A stretch of DNA of 64,000 nucleotides, from positions 1 to 64,000 of the forward strand of contig CAZEYT010000005.1 of NCBI GenBank assembly GCA_964516295.1. Direction: 5' to 3'. Below the pieces are notes generated by a model, which searched no databases, had not been told where the DNA came from, and saw only the letters and a program-made list of their open reading frames with translations. The position numbers and the translations under genes are program-made. The stretch comes from CAZEYT01 sp964516295 (GTDB lineage Bacteria; Verrucomicrobiota; Verrucomicrobiia; Chthoniobacterales; Terrimicrobiaceae). Position 1 is the stretch's first letter. Each line of letters opens with the position of its first letter. Positions 17,385-30,805 of the stretch are shown here, piece after piece.

Positions 17385-18253
17385 TGCCCGCTGCCCGCGG
17401 CGAGGTCGAGGGCCTGCTCGACCGGAGCGAGATGTTCCGCGGGATCGGTCTCGACCAGCGTCGAGGTGAAGACGGCGTCGCGGAGTTGGGGGTTCGATTT
17501 TCCGAGCGCCAGAAGCGCGGCCTTCAGACGATCGCGTTTGGTAGCGTCCAACTGCGAACTCACGGCGATGACATGGGTCGGTACCGGCCCCTGTTTGGCA
17601 ACGATTTTGAGGCGGGCCCGCTGTTCGGCCGTCAGGTGTTTGTCTTTCTCAAAAACATAGTCGCTCACGGCAGCGGCCTCGGCCTCCCCGGCAAAAACGC
17701 GCTCGACGGCGCTGGCATAGCCGGTGCCGAACCACACGTTTCCCTCGCCAAAGAATGCCGCCGGGTCGTTTTGGACAAGGCCTTTTTTGTGGAGATCAAC
17801 GAGCGGGATGAGGTAGCCCGAGGTGCTCGTCCGGCTCGCGAAGGCAACTGGTTTGCCGCGCAGGTCTTCCACGGAGGCGTAGGGCTTCTCTTTGAGCGCG
17901 AGCCAATAACTGGAGTAATCGAGCCGCCCGTTGATCTCGCCGACGAGCAACAGCCCGGCGGCACCGGCCCGCTTGGCATGCACCATGTCGGTCGCGCTCA
18001 GGTAGCCGGCATCGATCGATCCGTTGGCGAGGCCTTCGATGATGACCGCGCCAGCGGTCGGGACGATGACCTCCACCTCGCCGCCAAGTTCCTTCGACAG
18101 CGCGGCGGCAAGCGTTTTCCGCTCTTCAAGCATGGTATCCGGATTCTTGTCCGGCTTGAGGGCAATGACGAAATCCGCCGCGAAGACAGGTGCGGTGGCG
18201 AGAAGAAGCGCAAAAAGGAACGGTTTCAAGAGCTTCGAAGTTCCATCGCGCAC
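17381..18253 (-). CDS. phnD: Phosphate/phosphonate-family periplasmic binding protein
   Basis: A 290-aa substrate-binding protein of the PhnD family (type 2 periplasmic fold). A signal peptide lies near residues 9-25 (LKPFLFALLLATAPVFA). Family features include a LEERKTLAAALSKELG region, DAGYLSATDMVHAKRAG near 90, KPVAFASRTSTSGYLIPL near 145 and the conserved second-lobe AAAVSDYVFE. Start chosen at GTG 18253; a TTG at 18229 would also give a good signal peptide, and the frame is open far upstream but overlaps the divergent treS gene. First gene of phnDCE. Confidence 0.88.
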   Translation of the reverse strand: MRDGTSKLLKPFLFALLLATAPVFAADFVIALKPDKNPDTMLEERKTLAAALSKELGGEVEVIVPTAGAVIIEGLANGSIDAGYLSATDMVHAKRAGAAGLLLVGEINGRLDYSSYWLALKEKPYASVEDLRGKPVAFASRTSTSGYLIPLVDLHKKGLVQNDPAAFFGEGNVWFGTGYASAVERVFAGEAEAAAVSDYVFEKDKHLTAEQRARLKIVAKQGPVPTHVIAVSSQLDATKRDRLKAALLALGKSNPQLRDAVFTSTLVETDPAEHLAPVEQALDLAAGSGQ

Positions 18254-18355
18254 GCGGTGATGCAAGGAAAAACCGGCGCGGGAATCGCAGGACCGACGCT
18301 CCCTCCACTTTGCGACGCGCAAAGCGGCCGCGGCATGCGAATCAGGGAAGTTCAC

Positions 18356-21592
<3,237 letters not shown>

Positions 21593-21602
21593 GCCATCCT
21601 TT

Positions 21603-23777
21603 ATGAATCCCATTCCGACTTCCGGCATTTGGACCGGACGACCTTATCCTCTCGGCGCCTCTGTTTCCGACGAGGGAACGAACTTCGCACTCTTCAGCGA
21701 GAACGCCACACGGGTGGATCTCTGCCTCTTCAACGGTCCGGACGACCCGCATGAAAGCGTGCGGATTCCGGTGACCGAATACACGGACGGGGTCTGGCAT
21801 TGCTTTGTCCCCGGCGTGAAAGAAGGGCAGCTCTATGGATACCGGGTCTCGGGTCCATTCGAGCCATCGGCGGGCAAGCGTTTCAACGATGCCAAACTTC
21901 TGCTTGATCCCTATGCGCGGGCGATTGCGGGTCTGATCGACTGGGGTCCGGAGATGTTTGGCTATCCCTTTGGCGGGGAGGATCCGGACTTAAACAAGGA
22001 CGAGCGGGACAGTGCGGCCGGCATGCCGAAGTGCGTGGTCGGCGGCGAGACCTTTGACTGGGGCGAGGACAAGGCTCCCGATACACCGCTCCATGCGTCC
22101 ATTATCTACGAGGTTCATGTCAAAGGATTCTCCAAGCTCTGCCCGGACATCCCGGAGCCGATGCGGGGAACATACGCCGGGCTGGGAAGCGAAGCGGCGG
22201 TGGCTTATTTCAAAAAGCTGGGTGTGACGGCGTTGGAGTTATTGCCGGTGCACCACTTTGTGAACGATGATTTCCTGGAGCAGAAGGGACTTGCCAACTA
22301 CTGGGGCTACAACTCGATCGGCTACTTTGCACCGCACTCGGATTATTCCTCATCGGGCGTGACGGGCGGTCAGGTGGCGGAGTTTCAGCAGATGGTGAAA
22401 AACCTCCACGCGGCCGGTATCGAAGTGATCCTCGACGTGGTCTACAATCACACGGGCGAGGGAAATCAGATGGGCCCAACGCTAAGTTTCCGCGGGATCG
22501 ATAACCTTTCCTATTATCGCACGGTTGAGGACGACCGCCGCTATTACATGGATTACACCGGCTGCGGGAACTCGCTGAACATGATGCATCCGCGGACGTT
22601 GCAGCTGATCATGGACAGTCTTCGCTATTGGGTGACGGAGATGCATGTGGATGGATTCCGCTTCGATCTGGCTTCGACTCTGGCGCGGGAGCTTCATGAA
22701 GTGAACCGGCTCTCGGCGTTCTTTGATATCGTGCATCAAGACCCGATACTCTCGCGGGTGAAGCTGATTGCCGAGCCGTGGGATCTCGGCGACGGCGGCT
22801 ATCAGGTGGGAAACTTTCCGGTCCTCTGGGCGGAGTGGAATGGGAAGTATCGCGATTGCATCCGAAGCTACTGGAAGGGCGATCCGGGGCAGGTTCCGGA
22901 ATTTGCTTCGCGGCTCACGGGAAGTTCCGACCTCTATCAACACGATGGCAAGCGGCCGTATGCGAGCATCAATTTCATCACGGCGCATGATGGATTCACG
23001 CTCAACGACCTCGTGAGCTACAACGAGAAACACAACGAAGCCAACGGCGAGGGTAACAACGACGGGGACAACAACAACTCGTCGTGGAATTGCGGCGCGG
23101 AGGGACCGACGGACGATGAAGAGGTAAACCGTCTCCGCCGCCGCCAGATGCGGAATTTCTTCACGACGCTTCTCCTCTCGCAAGGCGTGCCGATGATCAG
23201 CGGCGGCGATGAATTTGCCCGCACGCAGCATGGGAACAATAATGCGTACTGCCAGGACAATGAGATCAGTTGGTTCGACTGGAATCACCGGCCCGAGCAG
23301 AAGGAATTGATCGACTTTGTCGCACGGCTGGCGGCCTTCCGGCGCGAGCATCCGGTTTTTCGCCGGCCGAAATTTTTCCAAGGCCGCGCGATCCGCGGAT
23401 TGGGGATCAAGGACGTGATGTGGGTAAACCCCGGCGGTCACGAGATGAACGACGAGGAATGGGAAACCGGCTACTCCCGGAGCATCGGCGTGATCTTCAG
23501 CGGGCAGACGCTCGATGTGCGGGATTTTGAGGGCCAGCCGGTGATGGACGACACGTTTCTCCTGTATTTCAACGCACACCACGAGCCGATTACATTCCGC
23601 CTGCCCCGGGTGCGGGGAAGCCGGGCTGGCTGGACGCCGGTCCTGCACACGGAAGTCGAGAGCGGCTTTCTCGAGAATCCGGAGTCGCTCGATGCCACGG
23701 CGGAATTTGTCGTCGGGGCACGGTCGATGGCGCTCCTTCGCCACGGGAAGGGCAGACACCGGCCCAACCACGCGTGA
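21603..23777 (+). CDS. glgX: Glycogen debranching enzyme GlgX
   Basis: A 724-aa GH13 enzyme that cleaves alpha-1,6 branches of glycogen and limit dextrins. An N-terminal CBM48-like beta domain (residues 1-110; TNFALFSENATRVDLCLF) precedes the catalytic barrel with nucleophile D355 (DGFRFDLAS), acid/base E391 (LIAEPWDLG) and NFITAHDGFTLNDLVSYN. It begins 10 bases after treS-mak and its stop overlaps the treY start, so all three form an operon. Length and motifs are typical of the TreX/GlgX group. Confidence 0.95.
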   Translation: MNPIPTSGIWTGRPYPLGASVSDEGTNFALFSENATRVDLCLFNGPDDPHESVRIPVTEYTDGVWHCFVPGVKEGQLYGYRVSGPFEPSAGKRFNDAKLLLDPYARAIAGLIDWGPEMFGYPFGGEDPDLNKDERDSAAGMPKCVVGGETFDWGEDKAPDTPLHASIIYEVHVKGFSKLCPDIPEPMRGTYAGLGSEAAVAYFKKLGVTALELLPVHHFVNDDFLEQKGLANYWGYNSIGYFAPHSDYSSSGVTGGQVAEFQQMVKNLHAAGIEVILDVVYNHTGEGNQMGPTLSFRGIDNLSYYRTVEDDRRYYMDYTGCGNSLNMMHPRTLQLIMDSLRYWVTEMHVDGFRFDLASTLARELHEVNRLSAFFDIVHQDPILSRVKLIAEPWDLGDGGYQVGNFPVLWAEWNGKYRDCIRSYWKGDPGQVPEFASRLTGSSDLYQHDGKRPYASINFITAHDGFTLNDLVSYNEKHNEANGEGNNDGDNNNSSWNCGAEGPTDDEEVNRLRRRQMRNFFTTLLLSQGVPMISGGDEFARTQHGNNNAYCQDNEISWFDWNHRPEQKELIDFVARLAAFRREHPVFRRPKFFQGRAIRGLGIKDVMWVNPGGHEMNDEEWETGYSRSIGVIFSGQTLDVRDFEGQPVMDDTFLLYFNAHHEPITFRLPRVRGSRAGWTPVLHTEVESGFLENPESLDATAEFVVGARSMALLRHGKGRHRPNHA

Positions 23778-26515
23778 AAATGCGCATTCCGTCCGCGACT
23801 TACCGGCTCCAATTCCACGGGGAGTTTACGTTTCGTGATGCCACGGCGCTGCTCGGGTATCTGGACGAACTGGGGATCTCCGATGTCTATGCTTCGCCGT
23901 TCTTTCAAGCCGGCTCGGACAGCAAGCACGGGTACGATGTCGCCAACCACAATACCTTCAATTCAGCAGTGGGAGACGAATCGGACTTCCGGACTTACGT
24001 CACCGAGCTTCGCCGCCGGGGTATGGGCCAGATTCTCGACTTTGTTCCCAACCATATGGGCATTAGCGAGTCGCTCAATGTTTGGTGGATGGATGTCCTC
24101 GAGAACGGTCAGGCCTCGGCTTACGCGCACTACTTTGACATCGATTGGTATCCGGGAAAAAAGGCGCTGGAGGAAAAAATTGTTCTGCCGGTTTTGGGGG
24201 AACGATACGGAGATGTTCTGGAAAAGGGTCAGTTGGTGCTGGAGTATGCCGCCGGGGCGTTTGTCGTGCGTTACTTCGACACAACGCTGCCTGTTGATCC
24301 CCGCACGTACCCGTTGATTCTTGAGCGAATTGACGGGGATTCCAAAGAAGCTATTTCGAACATCTTGGACGACCTTCGTCGTGGTCTGGCTGGCGGAAAG
24401 GCGGCCCTTGATCAAGTGGTGCAAGGCAACGCATCCATCCGCGCAGCGCTGGATCGCGCGCTGGATGCCTACCGTGGCACACCCGGAACGCCCGCGAGCT
24501 TCGATGCGCTCCATGAACTCCTCGAGGCGCAGGCTTACCGGCTGAGTTATTGGCGCGTGGCGGCGGAGGAGATCAACTACCGCCGCTTTTTCGACGTCAA
24601 TACGCTTGCGGCAATTCGCGTCGAGATTCCCGAGGTTCTCGAGGCCTCTCACCAATTCGTCTTTGAACTGCTTTCGCGCGGCGACGTCACCGGGCTGCGG
24701 ATTGACCATGTGGACGGGCTGTGGGATCCGAAGGAATATCTTGGCCGTCTTCAGAGCCGGTTCTCCGAACTGGCGGGCAGTCCGGAGTCTGCGCCGGGTC
24801 TTTATGTCGTGGTCGAAAAGATCCTCGATCCGTTGCGGGAGGAGTTGCCGGAGGACTGGCTGGCGGCGGGAACGACGGGGTATGAATTCGCGAACCAAGC
24901 CGTTCATTTGTTGATCGATCCGGCGGCGGAGGGGAGCCTGACAGAGACATTCCGCCGGTTCACCGGAGTGCATGAGTCGTTTGCGGAACTGGCTTACCAG
25001 AAAAAGCGGCTCGTAATGGATTCGGCGTTTCAGAGCGAAATTCAGCGATTGGGACACGATCTCGACCGACTTTCGGAGTTGCATCGCAGGCACCGGGATT
25101 TCACCCGGCCTCTGCTGACGATGGCGATTCGTGAAGTGCTGGCGTGTTTTCCGATTTACCGGACCTACTTCGGGGATGGTGCGCCGCGCGAGGCCGATGG
25201 GCGGGCGGTCCTTCGAGCTGTATCGCTTGCGCGTCGGCGAAGCCCGACCATTGACAAGCCGGTGTTCGATTTTTTGCGTAACGTGCTGCTCCTGCGGTTT
25301 CCCGACGGGTTGTCCGAAGCCGAGCGGGCGGCGCATGTGCGGTTTGTGCGGCGATTTCAACAGTGTTCGAGTCCGATCACGGCGAAGGGAGTGGAAGACA
25401 CGGTGCTCTACATTTACAACCGCCTCCTGGCGTTGAACGAAGTCGGCGGCAATCCCGGGGACTTCGGCCTGGCAATCGAGGATTTTCACCGATTGAACGA
25501 GGCGCGGCGCCGCCGGATTCCGCATACGCTTCTTGGGACGTCCACTCATGATACGAAGCGCAGTGAGGACGTTCGCATGCGGCTGGCGGCGCTCACTGAG
25601 TTTCCCGAGGAGTGGCGGCGCGGACTGGCGAAGTGGAGCAAGGCCAACAGCAAGTTCCGGACGGTGATCGGCGAGGAGACAGCTCCGTCGCCCAACGAGG
25701 AATACTTTCTTTATCAGACGCTTGCGGGGGCTTGGCCGCTGAATGCCGACGATGAGGCGATCCGCGAATTCACCGGCCGCATTCAGGAATATCTTCTCAA
25801 GGCCCTCAAAGAGGCGAAAGTAAACAGCAGCTGGACCGAGCCCAACGAGGAGTGGGAAAAAGCGGTGACCGATTTCATCGCTGCGATCTTGGATCGGAAA
25901 ACCGGTGCCCGGTTTCTCAAATCCTTTCTCCCCTTCGTCTCAAGCCTTGCACAGGCGGGAGCATGGAATTCACTTTCGCAAACGGTGCTGAAGATCCTCT
26001 CGCCGGGCGTGCCCGATTTTTATCAGGGAACGGAAATCTGGGACTTCAGTCTGGTTGACCCAGACAACCGTCGGCCCGTGGACTTCGCGAGACGGAAGGA
26101 TCTCCTCGCATCGTTGGCCCAGCAAACCCCCGACGCCCTGGTGGAAAACTGGCGCAGCGGGGCGATTAAGCTCTTCACGATTCGCCAATTGCTCCGCTTC
26201 CGTCGTGAGAGAGAAACTTTTTTCCGCGACGCGACATATCGTCCGCTCGATGTCGCCGGCTCGCGTGCCGCGCAGGTGGTGGCCTTTGCGCGAGAGTCCG
26301 GCCCGGAGACGGTTCTGGCCGTGGTGCCGCGACTGACCGGACGGCTTGGTGCTGTGCCGGTGGGAAATGTCTGGGGCAACACGACGCTCGCGGTGCCTTT
26401 GGGGCGGTGGCGCGACCTCTTCACCGGGGAGGTTCATGCGGCGGAAAGTGGCGGGCTTTCGATCGCGTCTGTGCTGGCCAGATTCCCGGTCGCTGCTTTG
26501 ACCCGGGCGGATTGA
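23774..26515 (+). CDS. treY: Maltooligosyltrehalose synthase
   Basis: A 913-aa GH13 enzyme that converts the reducing-end alpha-1,4 bond of maltooligosaccharides to an alpha,alpha-1,1 bond. Signatures: PSATYRLQFHGEFTF at the start, DVYASPFFQA near 40, LDFVPNHMG near 90, GLRIDHVDGLWDP near 310, YNRLLALNEVGG near 545 and VPDFYQGTE near 740. The GTG start at 23774 overlaps the glgX stop; an ATG two codons later is also possible. The usual partner TreZ, which releases trehalose, is not in the window. Confidence 0.94.
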   Translation: MKMRIPSATYRLQFHGEFTFRDATALLGYLDELGISDVYASPFFQAGSDSKHGYDVANHNTFNSAVGDESDFRTYVTELRRRGMGQILDFVPNHMGISESLNVWWMDVLENGQASAYAHYFDIDWYPGKKALEEKIVLPVLGERYGDVLEKGQLVLEYAAGAFVVRYFDTTLPVDPRTYPLILERIDGDSKEAISNILDDLRRGLAGGKAALDQVVQGNASIRAALDRALDAYRGTPGTPASFDALHELLEAQAYRLSYWRVAAEEINYRRFFDVNTLAAIRVEIPEVLEASHQFVFELLSRGDVTGLRIDHVDGLWDPKEYLGRLQSRFSELAGSPESAPGLYVVVEKILDPLREELPEDWLAAGTTGYEFANQAVHLLIDPAAEGSLTETFRRFTGVHESFAELAYQKKRLVMDSAFQSEIQRLGHDLDRLSELHRRHRDFTRPLLTMAIREVLACFPIYRTYFGDGAPREADGRAVLRAVSLARRRSPTIDKPVFDFLRNVLLLRFPDGLSEAERAAHVRFVRRFQQCSSPITAKGVEDTVLYIYNRLLALNEVGGNPGDFGLAIEDFHRLNEARRRRIPHTLLGTSTHDTKRSEDVRMRLAALTEFPEEWRRGLAKWSKANSKFRTVIGEETAPSPNEEYFLYQTLAGAWPLNADDEAIREFTGRIQEYLLKALKEAKVNSSWTEPNEEWEKAVTDFIAAILDRKTGARFLKSFLPFVSSLAQAGAWNSLSQTVLKILSPGVPDFYQGTEIWDFSLVDPDNRRPVDFARRKDLLASLAQQTPDALVENWRSGAIKLFTIRQLLRFRRERETFFRDATYRPLDVAGSRAAQVVAFARESGPETVLAVVPRLTGRLGAVPVGNVWGNTTLAVPLGRWRDLFTGEVHAAESGGLSIASVLARFPVAALTRAD

Positions 26516-26552
26516 TGACACGATTTGTTCGTTCGGGGAGTCCGCGATTGGG

Positions 26553-27062
<510 letters not shown>

Positions 27063-27129
27063 AAAATCGGGAAAGAGTTAATAGGCTCCCGCGGCCGATC
27101 TGGCAAGTTCTACGTAAGAGAATCGCCGC

Positions 27130-27631
27130 TCACTCGGGAGATGCGTCTTTGGCCTTGGCGTAGAGGCGGTCGAAGGAGGAGCCGCTTTGAACGGAGATCG
27201 TGGTGCCGCTGGCGTGTTTGACGACCACCTGCCAGGCCTCCATTTTGTCTTGGTAACGTTTGTTGTAGCCGCCGTAGCCGCCGATGGAGGATTCACCGGC
27301 GGTCAGGTTGACGGACTCGCCGGGCTTGAGCGGATCGAGTTTTTGCATGCCCTTGTAGCGTTCATAGCGGGAGGGCGAGTAGCCCCAGCGCTCGATGATG
27401 ATCGTCCATTCCAAGAGACCTTCGTCGAAGGGTCTCATGGAAATATTTTTCGCCAGGATTTTGAGGCCGAGCGTTCGATCGACCCGGTCGAGACCCCACG
27501 AGCGGTCGCGGTCATCGTTTTTCTCAATGGTCGATTTTGGATACCTCGACCCGCATGCCGGTTTCATCGTTGGCGACGGCGGAAAACACACCGATGGCGA
27601 ACAGAGCGACATCCCATGGGACGTGTCTCAT
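27130..27631 (-). pseudogene. Small secreted protein gene interrupted by a frameshift
   Basis: Two frames together make one sensible protein. From ATG 27631, one frame encodes a signal peptide (VALFAIGVFSAVAN) and the beginning of a mature domain (GMRVEVSKID), then stops at TGA near 27526. The frame one base over continues at the same point with EKNDDRDRSWGLDRVDRTLGLKI and runs to a stop at 27130, about 130 residues of charged, Gly/Tyr-containing sequence. Removing one C at the GACCATTGA site restores a single frame. The alternative ATG at 27612 in the second frame gives an implausible N-terminus. Family not recognised. Sequencing error, true mutation or recoding are all possible; the site is not a known slippery motif. 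Confidence 0.65.
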
Positions 27632-27716
27632 GCGGTGAGAAGAGCGTGTGATCGGGGATTCGTCGATTCGCGATTCGCGACACCCTCGTCGGAACGGCCG
27701 CTTCGGCGGCAAAAAG

Positions 27717-28598
27717 TCAGGAGTCCCGATTGAGGAGTTTCGAGGCGATGGCGCGGAGGACGTCTCCCTGCGATCCAAAAGACTCGAGAGCGGCGAGGGC
27801 GCGACGGGTAAGACGTCCGGCTTCGCGGCGGGAGCGATCAAGTCCGAGAAGGGCGGGGTAAGTGGTTTTTCCGGAGGCGGCGTCCTTGCCCGCGCTTTTC
27901 CCAAGTTTCTCGCTGGATTGTGTGATGTCGAGAATGTCGTCGACGACTTGGAACGCGAGTCCGAGGCTTTCGCCGAATGTCTCAAGAGCCCGGAGTTGCG
28001 CGGGCTGGGCGTTGGCGCTCATCGCACCGAGTTTGAGACTGGCGACGATCATGGCTGCGGTTTTCCCGCGGTGGATGAAGCGCAGATCCGCAAGGGAGGA
28101 GGATTTTTTTTCTCCCTCGAGATCGGCGACCTGGCCGCCAACGAGGAACCGGCTGCCGGCCGCGCGGCTGAGTTCGGCAAAAAACTCGCTGATCGGATGA
28201 CGTTTCGGTGCCGTGGTGCGGCCGAGAATCTCGAAGGCCGCGGTGAGAAGTGCATCGCCGGCGAGAACGGCGATGCCTTCTCCGAAAACCTTGTGCGAGG
28301 TCGGGCGGCCCCGGCGCATGTCGTCGTCGTCCATGCAGGGAAGATCATCGTGGATCAGAGAATAAGTATGAACACATTCCACGGCACAGGCCGCCGGAAG
28401 TGCCGCCGTTCGCACTCCACCACAGGCCTCCGCCGCCGCAAGACAAAGCACTGGGCGCATCCGCTTGCCTCCGGCAAAAATGCTGTAGCGCATGGCGCGG
28501 TGGAGGGTGGCGGGCTTGGCGGACTCGCGGGGCAGCCAACGGTGGAGGGCGCGATCCACTTCGCGCGAATACAGGACAATGCGGGTGTCGAGGTCCAT
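27717..28598 (-). CDS. ispA: Polyprenyl (farnesyl/geranylgeranyl) diphosphate synthase
   Basis: A 293-aa trans-isoprenyl diphosphate synthase that condenses isopentenyl diphosphate with allylic diphosphates. First Asp-rich motif DDLPCMDDDD near residue 85, GGKRMRP near 43, RGKT near 178 and second Asp-rich motif DDILD near 220. The spacing within the first motif (DDxxxxD) is of the type seen in bacterial FPP/GGPP synthases; product length cannot be fixed by eye. Its first 17 codons and upstream region are part of a direct repeat whose second copy lies at 32082. Ancestrally it probably followed the LOG gene now at 32190. Confidence 0.92.
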   Translation of the reverse strand: MDLDTRIVLYSREVDRALHRWLPRESAKPATLHRAMRYSIFAGGKRMRPVLCLAAAEACGGVRTAALPAACAVECVHTYSLIHDDLPCMDDDDMRRGRPTSHKVFGEGIAVLAGDALLTAAFEILGRTTAPKRHPISEFFAELSRAAGSRFLVGGQVADLEGEKKSSSLADLRFIHRGKTAAMIVASLKLGAMSANAQPAQLRALETFGESLGLAFQVVDDILDITQSSEKLGKSAGKDAASGKTTYPALLGLDRSRREAGRLTRRALAALESFGSQGDVLRAIASKLLNRDS

Positions 28599-28797
28599 CG
28601 GTCGCGCGCAGGTTAGAGAAAAAACCGCCCCCCCGGCGAGGGGAAATCTCGGGTCTCAGGCCGCCATCGGCCGCCGGACCATGCTGTCGCGCAGCGCGGG
28701 AAAACGTCCTCCAAGCTCTCCCTCACCGCGTGCGGCACGGGCGCTCCGAGAGCAGCGAGAAGGCCGATGAGCGGACCCAGAAACGCCGCCGCCGGGA
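28548..28797 (-). repeat. Direct repeat copy 1: ispA 5' end plus LOG 3' remnant
   Basis: About 250 bases here match 32082-32331 in the same orientation. Over 28548-28678 I find one mismatch in 131 bases; beyond that identity falls to roughly 75-80 percent with small indels. The repeat covers the first 17 codons of ispA, its upstream region, and a broken copy of the last ~45 codons of the LOG gene (ending RPMAA). In this copy ispA is intact and LOG is a fragment. Confidence 0.9.
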
Positions 28798-28948
28798 AGA
28801 ATCCCAAAGACATCCGATTCAGGGGTCATGCCGAGGCTGTCGATCGGCTGATTCAACCAATTTGTCGACGAGAGCGGTCGGCGGGTGGATTTTTGCTTGA
28901 TTCTCTGCGGGAGCGTAGTTGGGATCAAAGCCATCTTCACCAGGACGG
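28599..28948. other. Intergenic stretch with LOG remnant and exporter upstream region
   Basis: This 350-base gap between ispA and the ABC exporter holds the LOG-end fragment of the repeat (to about 28797). About 150 bases of unrecognised sequence follow, which must contain the promoter for the plus-strand exporter genes. I see no further gene or tRNA. The exporter ribosome binding site is probably GGACGG just before 28949. Confidence 0.7.
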
Positions 28949-30805
28949 ATGGAAACCTTTTCCCCCCAATCGCCCATGCGTTCCGGTGTTCGGATCCTCG
29001 TGGATCTCATCCGCCGGTATCCACGCCTGATGACGGCGATTCTTGTGCTGGGATTCCTGTCGAGTCTCGTAAGCGCCCCCACGCCCTACCTGGCGAAGAT
29101 CATCATTGATGATCTCATCTTCCGGGGCGGAGCGGTTGGGCCTCAGGATGTATCCACTTGGTTCGGAGTTTCGCAGACGATCTGGATGATCGGTTTTGTC
29201 GTTCTGCTCGGCGTGCTGCTCAAGCTGCTTGGCAGTGTGTTGGGGGCTTGGCAGTGCCACTACATCCTGCAGATCACCCGCAACTCGCTCTATGAGGTCC
29301 GCCTCGACACGACGCTGCGCCTGATGGGCGGCCGCCAGGAGGCTTTTCACAAATTGGAGGCAAGCCGGATTGCCTCCCGGTTGGGGTTTGACGTCGGGCA
29401 AATGGATGCGGCCATTTTCAGCATTCTCCGGAACTTCGTCACGAGTGCGTTCCTGGTGGTCGTTGTTCTTGGCTTCATGCTGTTCCTGAACGTTTGGCTG
29501 ACGATCATCGTTCTCGCGACAATTCCGCTCACTGCGGCGCTCACGATGTGGTCGTATCGCAAGTTGCAAGCGTTCAATCGCGAGGAGTCCGATCGCATGG
29601 CCAATCTGAATGCCACAACGTCGGAGACATTTGCCGCCTTGCGGATCATACGCACCTTCACTGCGGAGGCTTTCTTTCTCGACCGCATTCGGGAGAAGGG
29701 AGAAGCCCTGCGATATGAGGGCCTTCATCACTGGACGAGGTTTCATTTCATCAATCTTCTCCTGGTCCTGCTTAGCGGACTCGGCGGCGACATTTTTCTT
29801 TTCGTCGGGGGTCTTCTGGCGATTCAGGGCCAGATTACGTTCGGGACTTTCTTCGCGTTCTTCGGATACCAAGCCATGCTGTGGGCTCCGATCGGAGTGC
29901 TCCTGAACGCGGGCCAGATTCTCCAAGCCGGGACAGCGAGCGCCGAGAAGGTGGATGAGTTGGCGCGCGTCCCTCAGGAGCCTTATCTCGACAAGAAGAT
30001 CAACGACGAGGCTCCCGAAACCTTTGCCGGACGCGTTGAAGCCCAGAACCTTGGCTTCTCCTATACGTCCGCTGACCCTGTTCTCCGAGACGTTTCCTTC
30101 AAGATCGAACCGGGAACAATGGTCGCCCTTGTAGGACAGTCCGGATCCGGGAAAACCACGCTGGCCAATCTGCTGCTCGGGCTTTACCTGCCCACCGAGG
30201 GACGGCTGATCGTGGACGGCAAAGATTTGTCCGATTGGAATCTGCAGCACCTGCGCCGCCACATGGGGGCCGTGCTCCAGGAAGCCACTTTGTTCAACGA
30301 CACGCTGCGAACGAACCTGTGCCTCGGTCGCTATTTCTCGGACGATCAAATCTGGGCGGCACTCGCGGCCGCGCATATCGATGACTTCGTTCGCAGTCTG
30401 CCGCGCCAGCTGGATGAGCCTTGTGGCATCGATGGAGCGAGATTGTCGGGGGGTCAACGGCAAAGGATCGCGATCGCCCGCGTCTTTCTCAAGGATCCGG
30501 CGCTCCTGATTCTCGACGAAGCGACGAGCGCCTTGGACAGCGAAACGGAAAAGGCGATCCAGAGATCTTTCGATGCGCTCCTGGCAGGCCGCACCTCGGT
30601 AGTTATCGCTCACCGGCTGTCGACGATCTTTCAAGCGGATCAGATTCTCGTGATGCATCAGGGGCGATTGGTAGAATCGGGCACCCACGATCAACTGGTA
30701 AGCAAATCCGACGGACATTACAGGTCCCTCTTCGAGGCGCAGGTCGAGGGCATGATCCCCATGAGCGGAGCCACGCGGCGCCCCTGGAGTTCCGCTCATC
30801 CATGA
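28949..30805 (+). CDS. ABC exporter, fused membrane and ATPase domains
   Basis: A 618-aa half-transporter of the MsbA/HlyB-like type. Six membrane segments occupy roughly residues 20-310 (starts LMTAILVLGFLSSLVSAPTPYLAKIIIDDL). The nucleotide-binding domain has Walker A K402 (GQSGSGKTT), signature LSGGQRQRIAIARVF, Walker B LLILDEATSALDSE and switch His in VIAHRLST. No N-terminal C39 peptidase domain is present. The start is placed at 28949 because GGACGG precedes it; the open frame extends 10 codons upstream. Overlaps the HlyD-like gene by 4 bases. Cargo unknown; no outer-membrane channel or precursor peptide gene is recognisable nearby. Confidence 0.92.
   Translation: METFSPQSPMRSGVRILVDLIRRYPRLMTAILVLGFLSSLVSAPTPYLAKIIIDDLIFRGGAVGPQDVSTWFGVSQTIWMIGFVVLLGVLLKLLGSVLGAWQCHYILQITRNSLYEVRLDTTLRLMGGRQEAFHKLEASRIASRLGFDVGQMDAAIFSILRNFVTSAFLVVVVLGFMLFLNVWLTIIVLATIPLTAALTMWSYRKLQAFNREESDRMANLNATTSETFAALRIIRTFTAEAFFLDRIREKGEALRYEGLHHWTRFHFINLLLVLLSGLGGDIFLFVGGLLAIQGQITFGTFFAFFGYQAMLWAPIGVLLNAGQILQAGTASAEKVDELARVPQEPYLDKKINDEAPETFAGRVEAQNLGFSYTSADPVLRDVSFKIEPGTMVALVGQSGSGKTTLANLLLGLYLPTEGRLIVDGKDLSDWNLQHLRRHMGAVLQEATLFNDTLRTNLCLGRYFSDDQIWAALAAAHIDDFVRSLPRQLDEPCGIDGARLSGGQRQRIAIARVFLKDPALLILDEATSALDSETEKAIQRSFDALLAGRTSVVIAHRLSTIFQADQILVMHQGRLVESGTHDQLVSKSDGHYRSLFEAQVEGMIPMSGATRRPWSSAHP

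Noticed and set aside
17384..18355. A longer N-terminus for the trehalose synthase
   Set aside because: The extra 324 residues are antisense to phnD and resemble no GH13 domain; a ribosome-binding-like sequence precedes 18356.
28619..28678. The C-rich and inverted sequence in the repeat as an attachment site
   Set aside because: It coincides with the LOG gene end and the ispA upstream region, with no integrase or second hallmark.
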